DNA of 64,000 nucleotides from UBA4408 sp002389785 (GTDB taxonomy: Bacteria > Bacteroidota > Bacteroidia > UBA4408), in contig DAORJK010000008.1 of assembly GCA_035438985.1 (NCBI GenBank), forward strand, positions 1-64,000. Reading direction: 5' to 3'. A program made the position numbers and the translations under genes. The notes beneath the pieces are model-generated. The model had not been told where the DNA came from and did no database searches. It saw nothing but the letters and a program-made list of their open reading frames with translations. Positions 16,984 through 25,888 of the stretch are shown in pieces. Within the stretch, counting starts at the first letter, position 1, and every line of letters starts with the position of its first letter.

Positions 16984-17843
16984 GCTTGTTGCTGGTAATA
17001 TGAAAATAACTGAATGGCTTGTTTGGCTTGTTTTACATCGTGCACTCGTAAAATTGAAGCACCGTTTTGCAAGGCAAGCGTATTGAGCACCGTACTGCCG
17101 TTCAAGGCTTCTTCAGGAGTAGTTTTAAGCAATTTGTTAATCATTGATTTTCGTGAAATTCCTACCAAAATTGGAACATCAAGTAGTTGCAGCAAAGATA
17201 AATTTTTAAGCAAGTGAAAATTTTGTTCAAGCGATTTACTGAATCCAAATCCGGGATCAATAACAATATCTTTTATACCACGAATGCGCAATTGCTCAAT
17301 TTTTAATGAAAAATACTGCAGCATTTCTTTTAACAAATTTTTGTAAACCGTATTTTGATGCATGCTTGAAAAGCTTCCGCTAAGGTGCATCATACAATAA
17401 GGAACTCCAAGTTCGGCAAGGGTATCAAACATTTTTTTGTCAAAGCTTCCGGCACTAATATCGTTCACTAGATGTGCTCCTGCGAGAATACTTTTTTTAG
17501 CTACCGTAGCACGAAATGTATCAATGGATAGCAAGGCGTTTGGAAATGAATCGTGTATCATTTCAACTGCCGGAAGTACTCTTTTAAGTTCTTCCCGTTC
17601 AGTTATTAACGAACTTTTTGGCCGTGTAGAAACGCCTCCAATGTCAATAATATCAACTCCTTCAGAAATCATCACACCCACTCTTGCTTTTATTTTTGCT
17701 TCCACTGTGTACTGGTTTCCATCAAAAAATGAATCGGGAGTAACGTTTAAAATTCCCATTACCCTCGGACTCGAAATATCCAACAGTTGTCCCCCACAGT
17801 TGAGTGTTGATTTTTTTAAAAAAGGAGTATCTTTACCAGCCAT
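16980..17843 (-). CDS. folP: Dihydropteroate synthase
   Basis: FolP condenses p-aminobenzoate with hydroxymethyl-dihydropterin pyrophosphate in folate synthesis and is the sulfonamide target. The 287-aa protein has the pterin-site signatures GILNVTPDSFFDGNQY and IDIGGVSTRPKS, then ALLSIDTFRA, LVNDISAG, DPGFGFSKS and GISRKSMI. It is the upstream member of a two-gene unit with dacA. The DUF1599 gene starts 58 nt away in the opposite direction, and a folP-DUF1599 neighbourhood is a common arrangement in Bacteroidota. Confidence 0.95.
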   Translation of the reverse strand: MAGKDTPFLKKSTLNCGGQLLDISSPRVMGILNVTPDSFFDGNQYTVEAKIKARVGVMISEGVDIIDIGGVSTRPKSSLITEREELKRVLPAVEMIHDSFPNALLSIDTFRATVAKKSILAGAHLVNDISAGSFDKKMFDTLAELGVPYCMMHLSGSFSSMHQNTVYKNLLKEMLQYFSLKIEQLRIRGIKDIVIDPGFGFSKSLEQNFHLLKNLSLLQLLDVPILVGISRKSMINKLLKTTPEEALNGSTVLNTLALQNGASILRVHDVKQAKQAIQLFSYYQQQA

Positions 17844-17901
17844 AAAAATGTAAAATCAGTACAAAGCCTAATCTGTAATCCCCTGAATTTTTGTTAAACG
17901 A

Positions 17902-18453
17902 ATGAGTACTACTTCAGCACAATTTGATTCAAGTATAAAGAAATGTAAAGACATTTTTGTAAAAAAAATGCACGATTACGGAAGCGCCTGGCGAATACTC
18001 CGCACCCAAAGCATCACCGATCAGTTGTATATAAAGGCACAACGCATTCGAAGCATCGAACAAAAGGGCATGCAAAAGATTAACGAAGACGTGCAATCTG
18101 AATACATTGGCTTAGTGAATTATGCCATCATAGGGTTAATTCAACTTACCTTAACTGAGAAAGACGAATTGGAATTGCCCGCTGCAAAAGCCGAGAAGCT
18201 ATACGATCAATTTGCAAAACAGGCAAAAGAATTGATGGAAAATAAGAACCACGATTATAGCGAAGCTTGGCGTGAAATGCGCATTTCATCGCTCACCGAT
18301 TTAATTTTAATGAAACTAATGCGTACCAAACAGATTGAAGACAATAAAGGAATTTCCCTTATTTCAGAAGGCATTGACGCAAATTACCTCGATATATTAA
18401 ATTACAGTGTATTTGCTTTAATTCGTTTAGATGAACTAAATTCAACCAATTAA
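17902..18453 (+). CDS. Tandem DUF1599-domain protein
   Basis: The 183-aa protein consists of two copies of the same domain. Copy 1 (residues about 10-95) has CKDIFVKKMHDYGSAWRI then RSIEQKG. Copy 2 (about 105-180) has AKELMENKNHDYSEAWREM then KQIEDNKG. Each copy keeps an H-DY-AW motif, a basic SxTD segment and a final hydrophobic helix. DUF1599 has been grouped with nucleotide-modification-associated domains, but a biochemical role is not established. It is divergent from folP and followed 10 nt later by the DoxX-like gene. No signal peptide is seen, so it is presumably cytosolic. Confidence 0.82.
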   Translation: MSTTSAQFDSSIKKCKDIFVKKMHDYGSAWRILRTQSITDQLYIKAQRIRSIEQKGMQKINEDVQSEYIGLVNYAIIGLIQLTLTEKDELELPAAKAEKLYDQFAKQAKELMENKNHDYSEAWREMRISSLTDLILMKLMRTKQIEDNKGISLISEGIDANYLDILNYSVFALIRLDELNSTN

Positions 18454-18463
18454 TTTTAAAAAA

Positions 18464-19630
18464 ATGATGAGAATAATTACTGGAATTTGCCGCATACTTG
18501 TTGGAGTTTTGTTTATTATTTCGGGTCTGATAAAAGCCAATGACCCACTTGGTTTTGCCTATAAACTGCAAGAATATTTTGAAGTTTTTGGTACCGAATT
18601 TCTTAAACCGATGGCGCTTGGATTGGCCATTTTTATTTGTGCTTTTGAAGTGCTTTGCGGAGTAGCTACCTTAACAGGAAGTAAGATGAAACCTGTTGCC
18701 TGGGCTTTAATGCTCATGATTGTGTTTTTTACCTTCCTTACTTTTTACTCAGCTTATTTTAATAAAGTAACCGATTGCGGATGTTTTGGTGATGCTCTTA
18801 AAAATTTAATCGGTCGCTCACTCACTCCTTGGGAATCATTTACCAAAGACATCGTCTTGTTTATTTTAATTATTCCAATTTTCATAAACCGTTCAAAAAT
18901 TAATTCACCCTTCAACGACACGGTGGATACTTCCATTGTAGCCGGTTCTTTGTTTTTGGTTACAGCTTTCTCGTTATACTGCTACTGGCATTTACCGGTG
19001 ATGGATTTTCGCCCATACGCCGTTGGTAAAAATATTCCCGATCAAATGAAAATTCCGGAAGGAGCGAAGGGGGATGAGTACGAAAGTGTATTGGTGTATA
19101 AGAATAAAAAAACCGGCGAAAGCAAAGAGTTTACGATGGCCGAGTATAGCAAATCGGCTTATTTGTGGGAAGATACCCTCACCTGGGCATGGGAAGCTAC
19201 CAACAACAAATTAATTCGAGAAGGATACCATCCACCCATTCACGATTTTAGTATTGCCAGTGCTGAAGGGGAAGATTTAACTCAAAAAGTAATCAGCAAT
19301 CCCAATTATAATTTCTTATTGATTTCGTATGACATCAATGAAGCGAATGTAAATGTGCAGCAAAAAATCAATGAATTTGTTGCCCGTTGCTCAAAAGATA
19401 GTATAGCATTTGTTGGATTGGCAGGGTCTTCAGCAAAAGAGATTGATAATTTTAGACATCAAAATAATTCATTGTTCGATTATTACATCACCGATCAAAC
19501 AGTTCTCAAAACCATGATTCGTTCCAACCCCGGTTTGATGTTAATGAAAAACGGAACTGTACTCGCAATTTGGCATTACAACGATTTCCCAAATTACGAT
19601 GAGGTTGCAGCCAAGTATTTTAAAAATTAA
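18464..19630 (+). CDS. DoxX/MauE-like membrane protein with periplasmic thioredoxin-like tail (BT_3928 family)
   Basis: The N-terminal half has four hydrophobic helices (residues about 5-145) with SGLIKANDPLGFAYKLQEY and TDCGCFGD, the latter a conserved Cys pair typical of DoxX/MauE-like redox proteins in Bacteroidota. A fifth helix is near residue 160. The C-terminal half (about 180-388) is soluble and ends with a strand-turn pattern like a degenerate thioredoxin fold (NYNFLLISYDINEANV; PGLMLMKNGTVLAIWHYND), without a CxxC. A role in membrane-linked disulphide or quinone chemistry is likely but unproven. The gene follows DUF1599 closely and is 3 nt upstream of the permease gene. Confidence 0.75.
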   Translation: MMRIITGICRILVGVLFIISGLIKANDPLGFAYKLQEYFEVFGTEFLKPMALGLAIFICAFEVLCGVATLTGSKMKPVAWALMLMIVFFTFLTFYSAYFNKVTDCGCFGDALKNLIGRSLTPWESFTKDIVLFILIIPIFINRSKINSPFNDTVDTSIVAGSLFLVTAFSLYCYWHLPVMDFRPYAVGKNIPDQMKIPEGAKGDEYESVLVYKNKKTGESKEFTMAEYSKSAYLWEDTLTWAWEATNNKLIREGYHPPIHDFSIASAEGEDLTQKVISNPNYNFLLISYDINEANVNVQQKINEFVARCSKDSIAFVGLAGSSAKEIDNFRHQNNSLFDYYITDQTVLKTMIRSNPGLMLMKNGTVLAIWHYNDFPNYDEVAAKYFKN

Positions 19631-19633
19631 ACG

Positions 19634-20716
19634 GTGCTGAAATTTATTCTCAAGCGGCTTATCAACGGCATTTTGGTGCTGATGGGAATAGTTGTAGTGG
19701 TATTTTATTTATTCAATATTTTGCCCGGCGATCCTGCGCGCATGATGCTGGGCCAGAGAGCCGATTCAGCCTCCATTCGAATTATCAACAAAGATCTTGG
19801 ACGTGATCAATCGCTATCGCGCCAATTTTTAATGTATGTAAATGATCTTTCGCCGCTATCGGTGCATGCAAAATTGAATAAAGAAAGCATCATCTATTTA
19901 GATAAAACTAAATATCCGGATGCACTTAAGTTATTCAGTTTAAACAAGGATAAAATACTGGTTTTAAAAACTCCCTATTTACGCAGGTCTTATCAAACCA
20001 ATCGAAAAGTGAGTGAAATTATTTTCGAAGCCTTGCCCGAAACCGCATTGCTGGCAGTAGTTTCAATGCTGCTAGCTTCCTTATTGGGAATTGCTATTGG
20101 TGTGATTGCCGCATTGAATAAGGGTAATTTGATTGATAATTTTTTTCTGGTGATTACAGTTTTTGGAATGGCCGGACCTTCCTTTTTTGTTGGAATCATT
20201 ATCGCTTGGATTTTTGGTTACCTGCTTTCGGCTTATACCGGATTGAATATGACAGGTAGTTTATTTACTCAAGACGATTACGGTAATGGCGAATACCTCG
20301 ATTTAAAGAATATAATTTTACCGGCTATAACTTTAGGAATTCGTCCTTTGGCAATTATTACACAGCTAACACGCAGCTCCTTGCTCGATGTACTTTCACA
20401 AGACTATGTGCGCACGGCTAAAGCGAAAGGATTAGCCTTTTATAAAATTATAACCAAACATGTTTTAAAAAATGCCATGAGTCCTGTTATTACTACTATT
20501 TCGGGCTGGTTTGCCGGATTAATGGCTGGCGCTGTTTTTATTGAATACATTTTTGGATGGAAAGGTATTGGAAAAGAAATTGTAGATGCACTCGAAAAGT
20601 ATGATTTGCCGGTTGTAATGGGTGCTGTATTGGTTTTTTCGATTGTATTTATTTTAATAAATTTGATTGTGGATGTGCTGTATGGATTGCTCGATCCACG
20701 AATACGATTAAACTAA
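19634..20716 (+). CDS. ABC transporter permease of the DppB/OppB type
   Basis: The GTG-started 360-aa protein has the inner-membrane permease layout of peptide and nickel importers. After the first helix comes FNILPGDPARMMLGQRAD, the conserved periplasmic entry. Five more helices follow, and the cytoplasmic coupling loop reads DYVRTAKAKGLAFYKIITKH, the EAA motif that docks on the ATPase. It is longer than E. coli DppB because of an insert at about residues 75-120. No cognate second permease, ATPase or binding protein lies nearby. Those partners must be encoded elsewhere, and the substrate is open. Confidence 0.88.
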   Translation: MLKFILKRLINGILVLMGIVVVVFYLFNILPGDPARMMLGQRADSASIRIINKDLGRDQSLSRQFLMYVNDLSPLSVHAKLNKESIIYLDKTKYPDALKLFSLNKDKILVLKTPYLRRSYQTNRKVSEIIFEALPETALLAVVSMLLASLLGIAIGVIAALNKGNLIDNFFLVITVFGMAGPSFFVGIIIAWIFGYLLSAYTGLNMTGSLFTQDDYGNGEYLDLKNIILPAITLGIRPLAIITQLTRSSLLDVLSQDYVRTAKAKGLAFYKIITKHVLKNAMSPVITTISGWFAGLMAGAVFIEYIFGWKGIGKEIVDALEKYDLPVVMGAVLVFSIVFILINLIVDVLYGLLDPRIRLN

Positions 20717-20732
20717 ATTACCCCCTTTTCAA

Positions 20733-21842
20733 ATGCAACATACGGGTAAAACGTATTTTCCCAATTTGGATGCAAGCCGTTTTTTTGCATTTCTTCCTGT
20801 GTTTTTTACCCACGTTTTTTTTACTAAGGATCCCGAAATTAGCAATACAGCAGTGTACCGTTTCATCGAGAATCACATGCGGGTAGGTATACTTGGCTTG
20901 GATTATTTTTTCGTGTTATCCAGTTTTTTAATCACCTGGGTAATACTCGAGGAATATAGTAATACCGGAAAATTTAATTTTAAGAACTACTTCATTCGTC
21001 GCTCGTTGCGCATTTGGCCTTTGTATTTTTTAATCGTTGCCGCCACATATACAGCAGGCTATTTTTTTACCTTTTCCCAATTGCCTCCCATTGTTGTTTA
21101 CCTGTTATTTGTAAGCAATTTTTACATCATCAAACAGGGCGATTCATTTTTGTTTTTGTTGGTAATACTGTGGTCGGTTTCGGTAGAGGAACAATTTTAC
21201 CTGCTATGGGCTGTGCTGCTTAAATTTTTTAAAAAGTACCTAGTTCCCGTTTCACTGGCTATGATTGCTATTTCGGTTTTATTTAGATGGCAAGTTATTG
21301 AATCGCAAAATGTACTCTATTTTCATACCTTAAGCACCCTCGCGAATTTCGCAATAGGTGCGCTTTGTGCACATGTTGGCAGAAGTAAAAATGCAATTTT
21401 CCAATTTCTCAAAAGTATTCCGAAAGCACAAGTGGCATCCATTTATTTTTTACTTTTTTTGAATGTAATTTTTTATAAAGACATCTATGATAAGCCTGTA
21501 ATGCAAATATTGGAACGCTTGATATTTTCACTTTTTTTCGCCTTTATAATTTTCGATCAATGTTTTAGCGATGCATCCTTGTTTAAATTAGGAAGGTGGA
21601 AATTCACCAATTATTTTGGGAATGCTTCTTTTGGATTGTATTGTTTTCATGGCATTGTGATCAGTATTTTTACGAAGCTAGCAGATACGTATGCTTGGAA
21701 ATTTTCGTTGTGGCAGGTGAGTATTCTTAATCCGCTGATACTACTTTTACTTACTTTACTAATTAGTTTTTTGAGCTACGAATTACTCGAAAAGCACATC
21801 ATTAAACTAAAAGCAAAATTCTACAGTTTAAATCCTAGTTGA
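20733..21842 (+). CDS. Acyltransferase family 3 membrane protein
   Basis: The 369-aa polytopic protein starts with FPNLDASRFFAFLPVFFTHV, the Arg...His N-terminal signature of the acyltransferase-3 (OatA/OafA-like) family, and has about ten hydrophobic helices. The FIRRSLRIWPLYFL segment is the usual second conserved block, and WSVSVEEQFYLLW the third. Such proteins move acetyl or other short acyl groups onto surface sugars or peptidoglycan. There is no SGNH extension. Its last 22 bp overlap the 3' end of the convergent TonB receptor gene. Specificity cannot be predicted. Confidence 0.9.
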   Translation: MQHTGKTYFPNLDASRFFAFLPVFFTHVFFTKDPEISNTAVYRFIENHMRVGILGLDYFFVLSSFLITWVILEEYSNTGKFNFKNYFIRRSLRIWPLYFLIVAATYTAGYFFTFSQLPPIVVYLLFVSNFYIIKQGDSFLFLLVILWSVSVEEQFYLLWAVLLKFFKKYLVPVSLAMIAISVLFRWQVIESQNVLYFHTLSTLANFAIGALCAHVGRSKNAIFQFLKSIPKAQVASIYFLLFLNVIFYKDIYDKPVMQILERLIFSLFFAFIIFDQCFSDASLFKLGRWKFTNYFGNASFGLYCFHGIVISIFTKLADTYAWKFSLWQVSILNPLILLLLTLLISFLSYELLEKHIIKLKAKFYSLNPS

Positions 21843-24220
21843 ATTGCTATTGTGCGAGGAGCCTCTATTTTTAGTGGGCGCAGACTGTATTCCAAATTAA
21901 AAACATTGTTCACAACAATGGCTATGCGTAAATATTTGGTAGCCTGACAAGCAATGCGTGCATCAAATAGTTGAGTAGGACCATTGTGTTTTTTGCGGTA
22001 GCGTTTAATACCGGTTGGCAACAAATAAGGTTCATCCAAATCGTTAAAAGTTTTATCAATATTTTTCATAAAGCTGTAATAGCGCCAACTTCCTCCAATT
22101 GATATGATTTTGTAGGCAAGTTCAACATCTGCTTTTGCTAAGTGTTGAAAGCGGTATTTTAAAATACTGGCTGTTGTATCGCTACTGGTATTTGCAAAAT
22201 TAAGTTCGCTTTGTGTGAATCCGTCACCGGGATTGTCTTTTGCAAATACATATCCGGTATCTTTTGCTTGCGGCAAGGTATAGGTATATCCTGCCAAAAT
22301 ACTCAAGTTCCAGTTGCGTGTAAGTTTTCCATCTGCGCCAAGCGAAACTTCAACACCTCTCACGCGCGTATTGCCGGTATTCACAAATTTAAATCCTGCT
22401 GAATCAGGGCGCCACTTGGCATAAATGTATTCAATGGTATTGCTGTATTCTTGCCAAAAGGCAGCTGCATCAAAAAAGCCGGCAAATTCGCCTATTTTAA
22501 ATCCTTGCTTTAAGCCAATTTCGGTATTGCTCGAAGTTTCCGGTAAAAGCGAATCGTTCGGGAAAATGGTAATTCCACCGGCACTGGTAAGTATGTATTT
22601 CTCGGTAATGGTAGGAAATCTATATCCTTGTCCGTACGAGTATCGCAGAAAGGTGGCTTCCGAAAGTTTTAAATTTAATCCTGATCGAAAGATGGGTTGA
22701 ACAACCGATTCAGTAGCATTTATTTTAAAATATTCTCCTCTGAATCCAATGGATAAGTTCAGTACATTCCACAATTTTTTATCGAGTTGAGTAAAGGCTG
22801 AATAATTTTCGAGCACGTTGTTCGGACTTCCTCCGGCCGCATATAAGGCAGCATGTGAATAGGTTTTATTGAAGACAATGCCTCCGGTAAAATTTAATTT
22901 AGCCAGAGCCTCCAGTTGCTTGTGAAACTGGTATTCGTAATACGTAACTGTGCTTTCGTTTGATTGATTGTTGCTGTTTTGATTGTTGGTATAAAAAAAG
23001 CGTCCACGCAAATCATGCTTGAATCCTTTTTTAGAAGAATAGGAAATAAAGGGATCAACATAAAATATTTCTCGATCCGAAATGGTCATGGTTCCCGGAA
23101 AAGAACGATATATTCCATTGGTATCGTCGTTCCATACCAATGAAAAATTGGAATGACTAATCATAAAATTTCCATTTATACCTACTGCCAATCCCGGTAT
23201 TTTAGCTGGGCGATAACGTAAATTAAAATTCAATCTTCCGTTGCGTTCTGCCACATCGTTGTTGTTGATGGTATCGGTTTTAATAGGTAAAAAGGGATGC
23301 GGAATTGGAGGTCCAATGTAACCATGGTCGTAGGAACCCATTCCTCCAATGACAACATCAACAGCTCCAAATTTTTGTGCATGTAAAAAATTTAGTCCCG
23401 AAAAATTATTCAAACCGCTCCACCATTTAGCCGAATCATTTTCAGGAGTACTATACATTCCTGAATACAAATTCACTTTGGTAAGTGGTTTGTCTTTTGC
23501 GTAGGCCGTGCGCACATTGATGGTGCCGCTAAGGGCAGCCGAACCGTAGCAAACTGAGGAAGCGCCTTTAATAATTTCAACCTGTTCAATGTTTTCAACC
23601 GGAATAAAATTCCATTCGGTTCTTCCTGCATCGCCTGCCATTACAGGTATTCCATCAATTAAAGTGGCAACTCTGCTACCCACACCAAAACTAAAACCGC
23701 TACCACCACGAATTTGAGGCTCTCCATCTAAAATGTTAAGACCGGGAGTTTGCTCCAAAGCAGTTTTAATATTTGTAGTGTTTTTATTTTCAATGAGTCG
23801 GGGTTTCAACACTTCCATGCTCACCGTAATTTCTTCCAGCTTCTGTTCAAATTTACCGGCCGATACCACAATTGTTTGTAATTGTTTTTCGGTACTTCGA
23901 AGAACAAAATTGTGTATTAAGTCATTTTCATTTGTTTCTGAAATATAAAAGGTATCATTCAGCATGCCGATAAAACTGCATATAACCACTTTATCTTCTG
24001 CGGATAGTTGTAAACTAAAATGGCCGTTTGCATCGCTAGTTGCGGCTTTCGATTTATTGGTGAGCGCATAAATGGCAGCTCCAACAAGCGGCTCTTTTTC
24101 GGAAGTAGCACTCACAGTCCCGCTCAAAATTTTATTCGATTGAGCAGTTAATAATAATGGATTAAAGAAACTATAAATTCCTAAAAGGGCAGTAAACAGA
24201 ACCTGTTTAGATAGTTGCAT
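21821..24220 (-). CDS. TonB-dependent outer-membrane receptor with carboxypeptidase-like N-terminal domain
   Basis: The 799-aa protein has a signal peptide ending near LTAQS, then a CarboxypepD_reg-like beta domain (LSGTVSATSEKEPLVGAAIY), then a plug (TALEQTPGLNILDGEPQIRG, GSRVATLIDGIPVMAGDAGR, VEIIKGASSVCYGSAALSG). A 22-strand-type barrel ends with the typical aromatic-rich, Leu-final GFKL. It should import a siderophore, cofactor or oligosaccharide through the outer membrane using TonB energy. The substrate is not predictable, and no SusD partner is beside it. A T9SS protein gene lies 36 nt upstream on the same strand and may be co-transcribed. Confidence 0.92.
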   Translation of the reverse strand: MQLSKQVLFTALLGIYSFFNPLLLTAQSNKILSGTVSATSEKEPLVGAAIYALTNKSKAATSDANGHFSLQLSAEDKVVICSFIGMLNDTFYISETNENDLIHNFVLRSTEKQLQTIVVSAGKFEQKLEEITVSMEVLKPRLIENKNTTNIKTALEQTPGLNILDGEPQIRGGSGFSFGVGSRVATLIDGIPVMAGDAGRTEWNFIPVENIEQVEIIKGASSVCYGSAALSGTINVRTAYAKDKPLTKVNLYSGMYSTPENDSAKWWSGLNNFSGLNFLHAQKFGAVDVVIGGMGSYDHGYIGPPIPHPFLPIKTDTINNNDVAERNGRLNFNLRYRPAKIPGLAVGINGNFMISHSNFSLVWNDDTNGIYRSFPGTMTISDREIFYVDPFISYSSKKGFKHDLRGRFFYTNNQNSNNQSNESTVTYYEYQFHKQLEALAKLNFTGGIVFNKTYSHAALYAAGGSPNNVLENYSAFTQLDKKLWNVLNLSIGFRGEYFKINATESVVQPIFRSGLNLKLSEATFLRYSYGQGYRFPTITEKYILTSAGGITIFPNDSLLPETSSNTEIGLKQGFKIGEFAGFFDAAAFWQEYSNTIEYIYAKWRPDSAGFKFVNTGNTRVRGVEVSLGADGKLTRNWNLSILAGYTYTLPQAKDTGYVFAKDNPGDGFTQSELNFANTSSDTTASILKYRFQHLAKADVELAYKIISIGGSWRYYSFMKNIDKTFNDLDEPYLLPTGIKRYRKKHNGPTQLFDARIACQATKYLRIAIVVNNVFNLEYSLRPLKIEAPRTIAIQLGFKL

Positions 24221-24256
24221 ACATCCTGCTTATTTTTTCAGATTCAAGAAAATAAA

Positions 24257-25132
24257 TTAATGTGCAAGAATAAATTTTCCTTTTTGTATGCTGTTTTTCT
24301 CGGCATCTACTGCTGAAAAATAATAGATACCATTCGCTAAACTGCTCAGGTCTAAAACTGAATTTCCTTTTAACAGCGATTCGGTTTTAATAGCTTCTCC
24401 AATACTGCTGTATATAGTAAATTGAAGTTTGGCAGAGAAGTTTTCAATCTTTAATTCAGTACTAACCGGGTTGGGTGAAATGTTCAAAAAGTTTGCTTCA
24501 ATTGGCGCAATACCGTTTGTATTATTGGTAATCAATTCTAAATCGTCAACAAATAATGTGCTATTGACTACAGCAGTAAAGCCACCGCTTGATGACAATA
24601 ACCATTGGGCTTTGTCTACTGCATTGGTTGAATAATATACGATTGCTGCTGAAAAGCGGGTATAGGTTCCAACAGTTGCAGCGGGAGTTTGAAAGCGAAT
24701 AAAACCTACCGTATCAGTTCCGGTTACTCCATACAACAAAAGTTGCACAAATCCATTATCACCACCTACGGAGGTATATTTGTACCAACCGGCAATACTA
24801 TCCGGACGCCCTGAATAAGATACACCGCCTGATACTCCGGGAGGTGCAATGCTGATAGTTCCGGTGGTAGCAATACCATTAGCATTTTGTCCTAAAACAG
24901 ATTTAGTAACTAATTTTATTGCTGACGAACCACTGTGCACATCGGCACCGGTAGCTTTTAAGCATGTTAAAACTCCTAAGGGAGAAGTGTTCGGATTTAA
25001 ATTGTTCCAGTTATTAGGACTTTGATAGCTCCCCACTGCTGTCCAGTTTTCAAAACCTGGATTAGGTAAAACCTGAGCTTGGGCAAACATCCCAAATAAA
25101 ATGTAAGCAATGATTAAAGTAAAGTTTTTCAT
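24257..25132 (-). CDS. Secreted protein with T9SS type A sorting domain
   Basis: A signal peptide (MKNFTLIIAYILFGMFAQAQ) leads into VLPNPGFENWTAVGSYQSPN, a start often seen in Bacteroidota proteins with a jelly-roll or carbohydrate-binding-like domain. That domain spans residues about 20-205 and contains VHSGSSAIKLVT and TLFVDDLELI. The last 75 residues are a type A sorting domain: NFLNISPNPVSTELKIEN, TIYSSIGEAIK, LANGIYYFSAV, and a basic end. The protein is therefore likely carried across the outer membrane by T9SS. No catalytic motif is recognised. It is upstream of the TonB receptor, which suggests a surface nutrient-capture pair. Confidence 0.85.
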   Translation of the reverse strand: MKNFTLIIAYILFGMFAQAQVLPNPGFENWTAVGSYQSPNNWNNLNPNTSPLGVLTCLKATGADVHSGSSAIKLVTKSVLGQNANGIATTGTISIAPPGVSGGVSYSGRPDSIAGWYKYTSVGGDNGFVQLLLYGVTGTDTVGFIRFQTPAATVGTYTRFSAAIVYYSTNAVDKAQWLLSSSGGFTAVVNSTLFVDDLELITNNTNGIAPIEANFLNISPNPVSTELKIENFSAKLQFTIYSSIGEAIKTESLLKGNSVLDLSSLANGIYYFSAVDAEKNSIQKGKFILAH

Positions 25133-25153
25133 GTTTATCTATTTTGTTAGATA

Positions 25154-25161
25154 CAAACTTA
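25154..25161 (-). promoter_or_regulatory. -7 promoter element for the T9SS/TonB pair
   Basis: The reverse-strand reading is TAAGTTTG, an exact TAnnTTTG match, 22 nt upstream of the start at 25132. No -33 TTG is obvious. Confidence 0.4.
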
Positions 25162-25298
25162 CATTATCTGAATGAAATAGAAAATAGGAATATCTGTTAA
25201 AGAGTTTTTTCAGTATTTAACCTTTTAATGCTAGTAAAAGCAGGATTTAAAAACAAAATCGAATCGATTATTTTTAGGATTCCAATTTGGATTTTTTG

Positions 25299-25306
25299 TA
25301 AATTTG
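25299..25306 (+). promoter_or_regulatory. -7 promoter element for the Doc toxin-antitoxin pair
   Basis: TAAATTTG fits TAnnTTTG, ending 20 nt before the antitoxin ATG at 25326. No TTG is at the right distance, so activity is uncertain. Confidence 0.4.
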
Positions 25307-25325
25307 AAGACCAAAGTAAATAACA

Positions 25326-25514
25326 ATGAGCACATCCGAAATTAAAACAGAAATTCATAAAGTATTGGATAACGTTCCGGAAAATGTCTTGCAATCTGTT
25401 TTGGATTATCTTAAAAGTATTATACATACAAATTCCGACAGCGTTCAGCTGACTAATAACTTGAGACAAATATTACTTGAAGACAAGGAATTACTTCAAA
25501 AGCTAGCTGAATGA
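25326..25514 (+). CDS. Small antitoxin partner of Doc
   Basis: This 62-aa protein looks helical throughout (IKTEIHKVLDNVPENVLQSV, then LDYLKS). It has a short polar linker and an acidic C-terminal helix (RQILLEDKELLQKLAE). Its stop codon overlaps the start of the Doc gene by 4 nt (ATGA at 25511-25514). It is not a recognisable Phd. Small helical proteins of this kind are frequent partners of toxins in Bacteroidota and cyanobacteria. The acidic tail is a plausible toxin-binding segment. The antitoxin role is inferred from its size and tight coupling to the toxin. Confidence 0.68.
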   Translation: MSTSEIKTEIHKVLDNVPENVLQSVLDYLKSIIHTNSDSVQLTNNLRQILLEDKELLQKLAE

Positions 25515-25888
25515 TTAATCTCAATGAGGTTTTAACAATTCACGAGTTACTAATTGAAAAATTTGGAGGAACTCAAGGAGTGCGCGACAGTAAAGCTTTA
25601 GATGCAATTATAAATAGACCCAAAGCAACTTTTGATGGAAAAGATTTATATCCAACTGCTATAGACAAGGCAGCTGCTGTTCTAGAAAGCACATTAATTA
25701 ACCATCCATTTATTGACGGTAATAAACGAATTGGATATGTATTAATGAGGCTTATTTTAATGAATCATGGTTTTGATATTTCTGCGAAACAAGAAGAAAA
25801 ATATGCACTTGTGATTGCTGTGGCTGAAGGACAAAGAAATTTCGAGGATATCAAAGCATGGATTTCTGTTCATTGTATAAAGCTATAA
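25511..25888 (+). CDS. Doc/Fic family toxin
   Basis: The 125-aa protein is the size of Doc. The family core HPFIDGNKRIGYVLMRLILM (residues about 66-85) is the Fic motif HPFxxGNKR, with a catalytic His and the phosphate-binding GN-R. The N-terminus VLTIHELLIEKFGGTQGVRD carries the G-RD segment typical of Doc (residues about 20-30). Doc enzymes phosphorylate elongation factor Tu, and other Fic proteins transfer AMP. Which one applies here is unknown. The active site looks complete, in contrast to the PIN toxin remnant at 13.6 kb. It is paired with the small helical protein upstream. Confidence 0.9.
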   Translation: MINLNEVLTIHELLIEKFGGTQGVRDSKALDAIINRPKATFDGKDLYPTAIDKAAAVLESTLINHPFIDGNKRIGYVLMRLILMNHGFDISAKQEEKYALVIAVAEGQRNFEDIKAWISVHCIKL

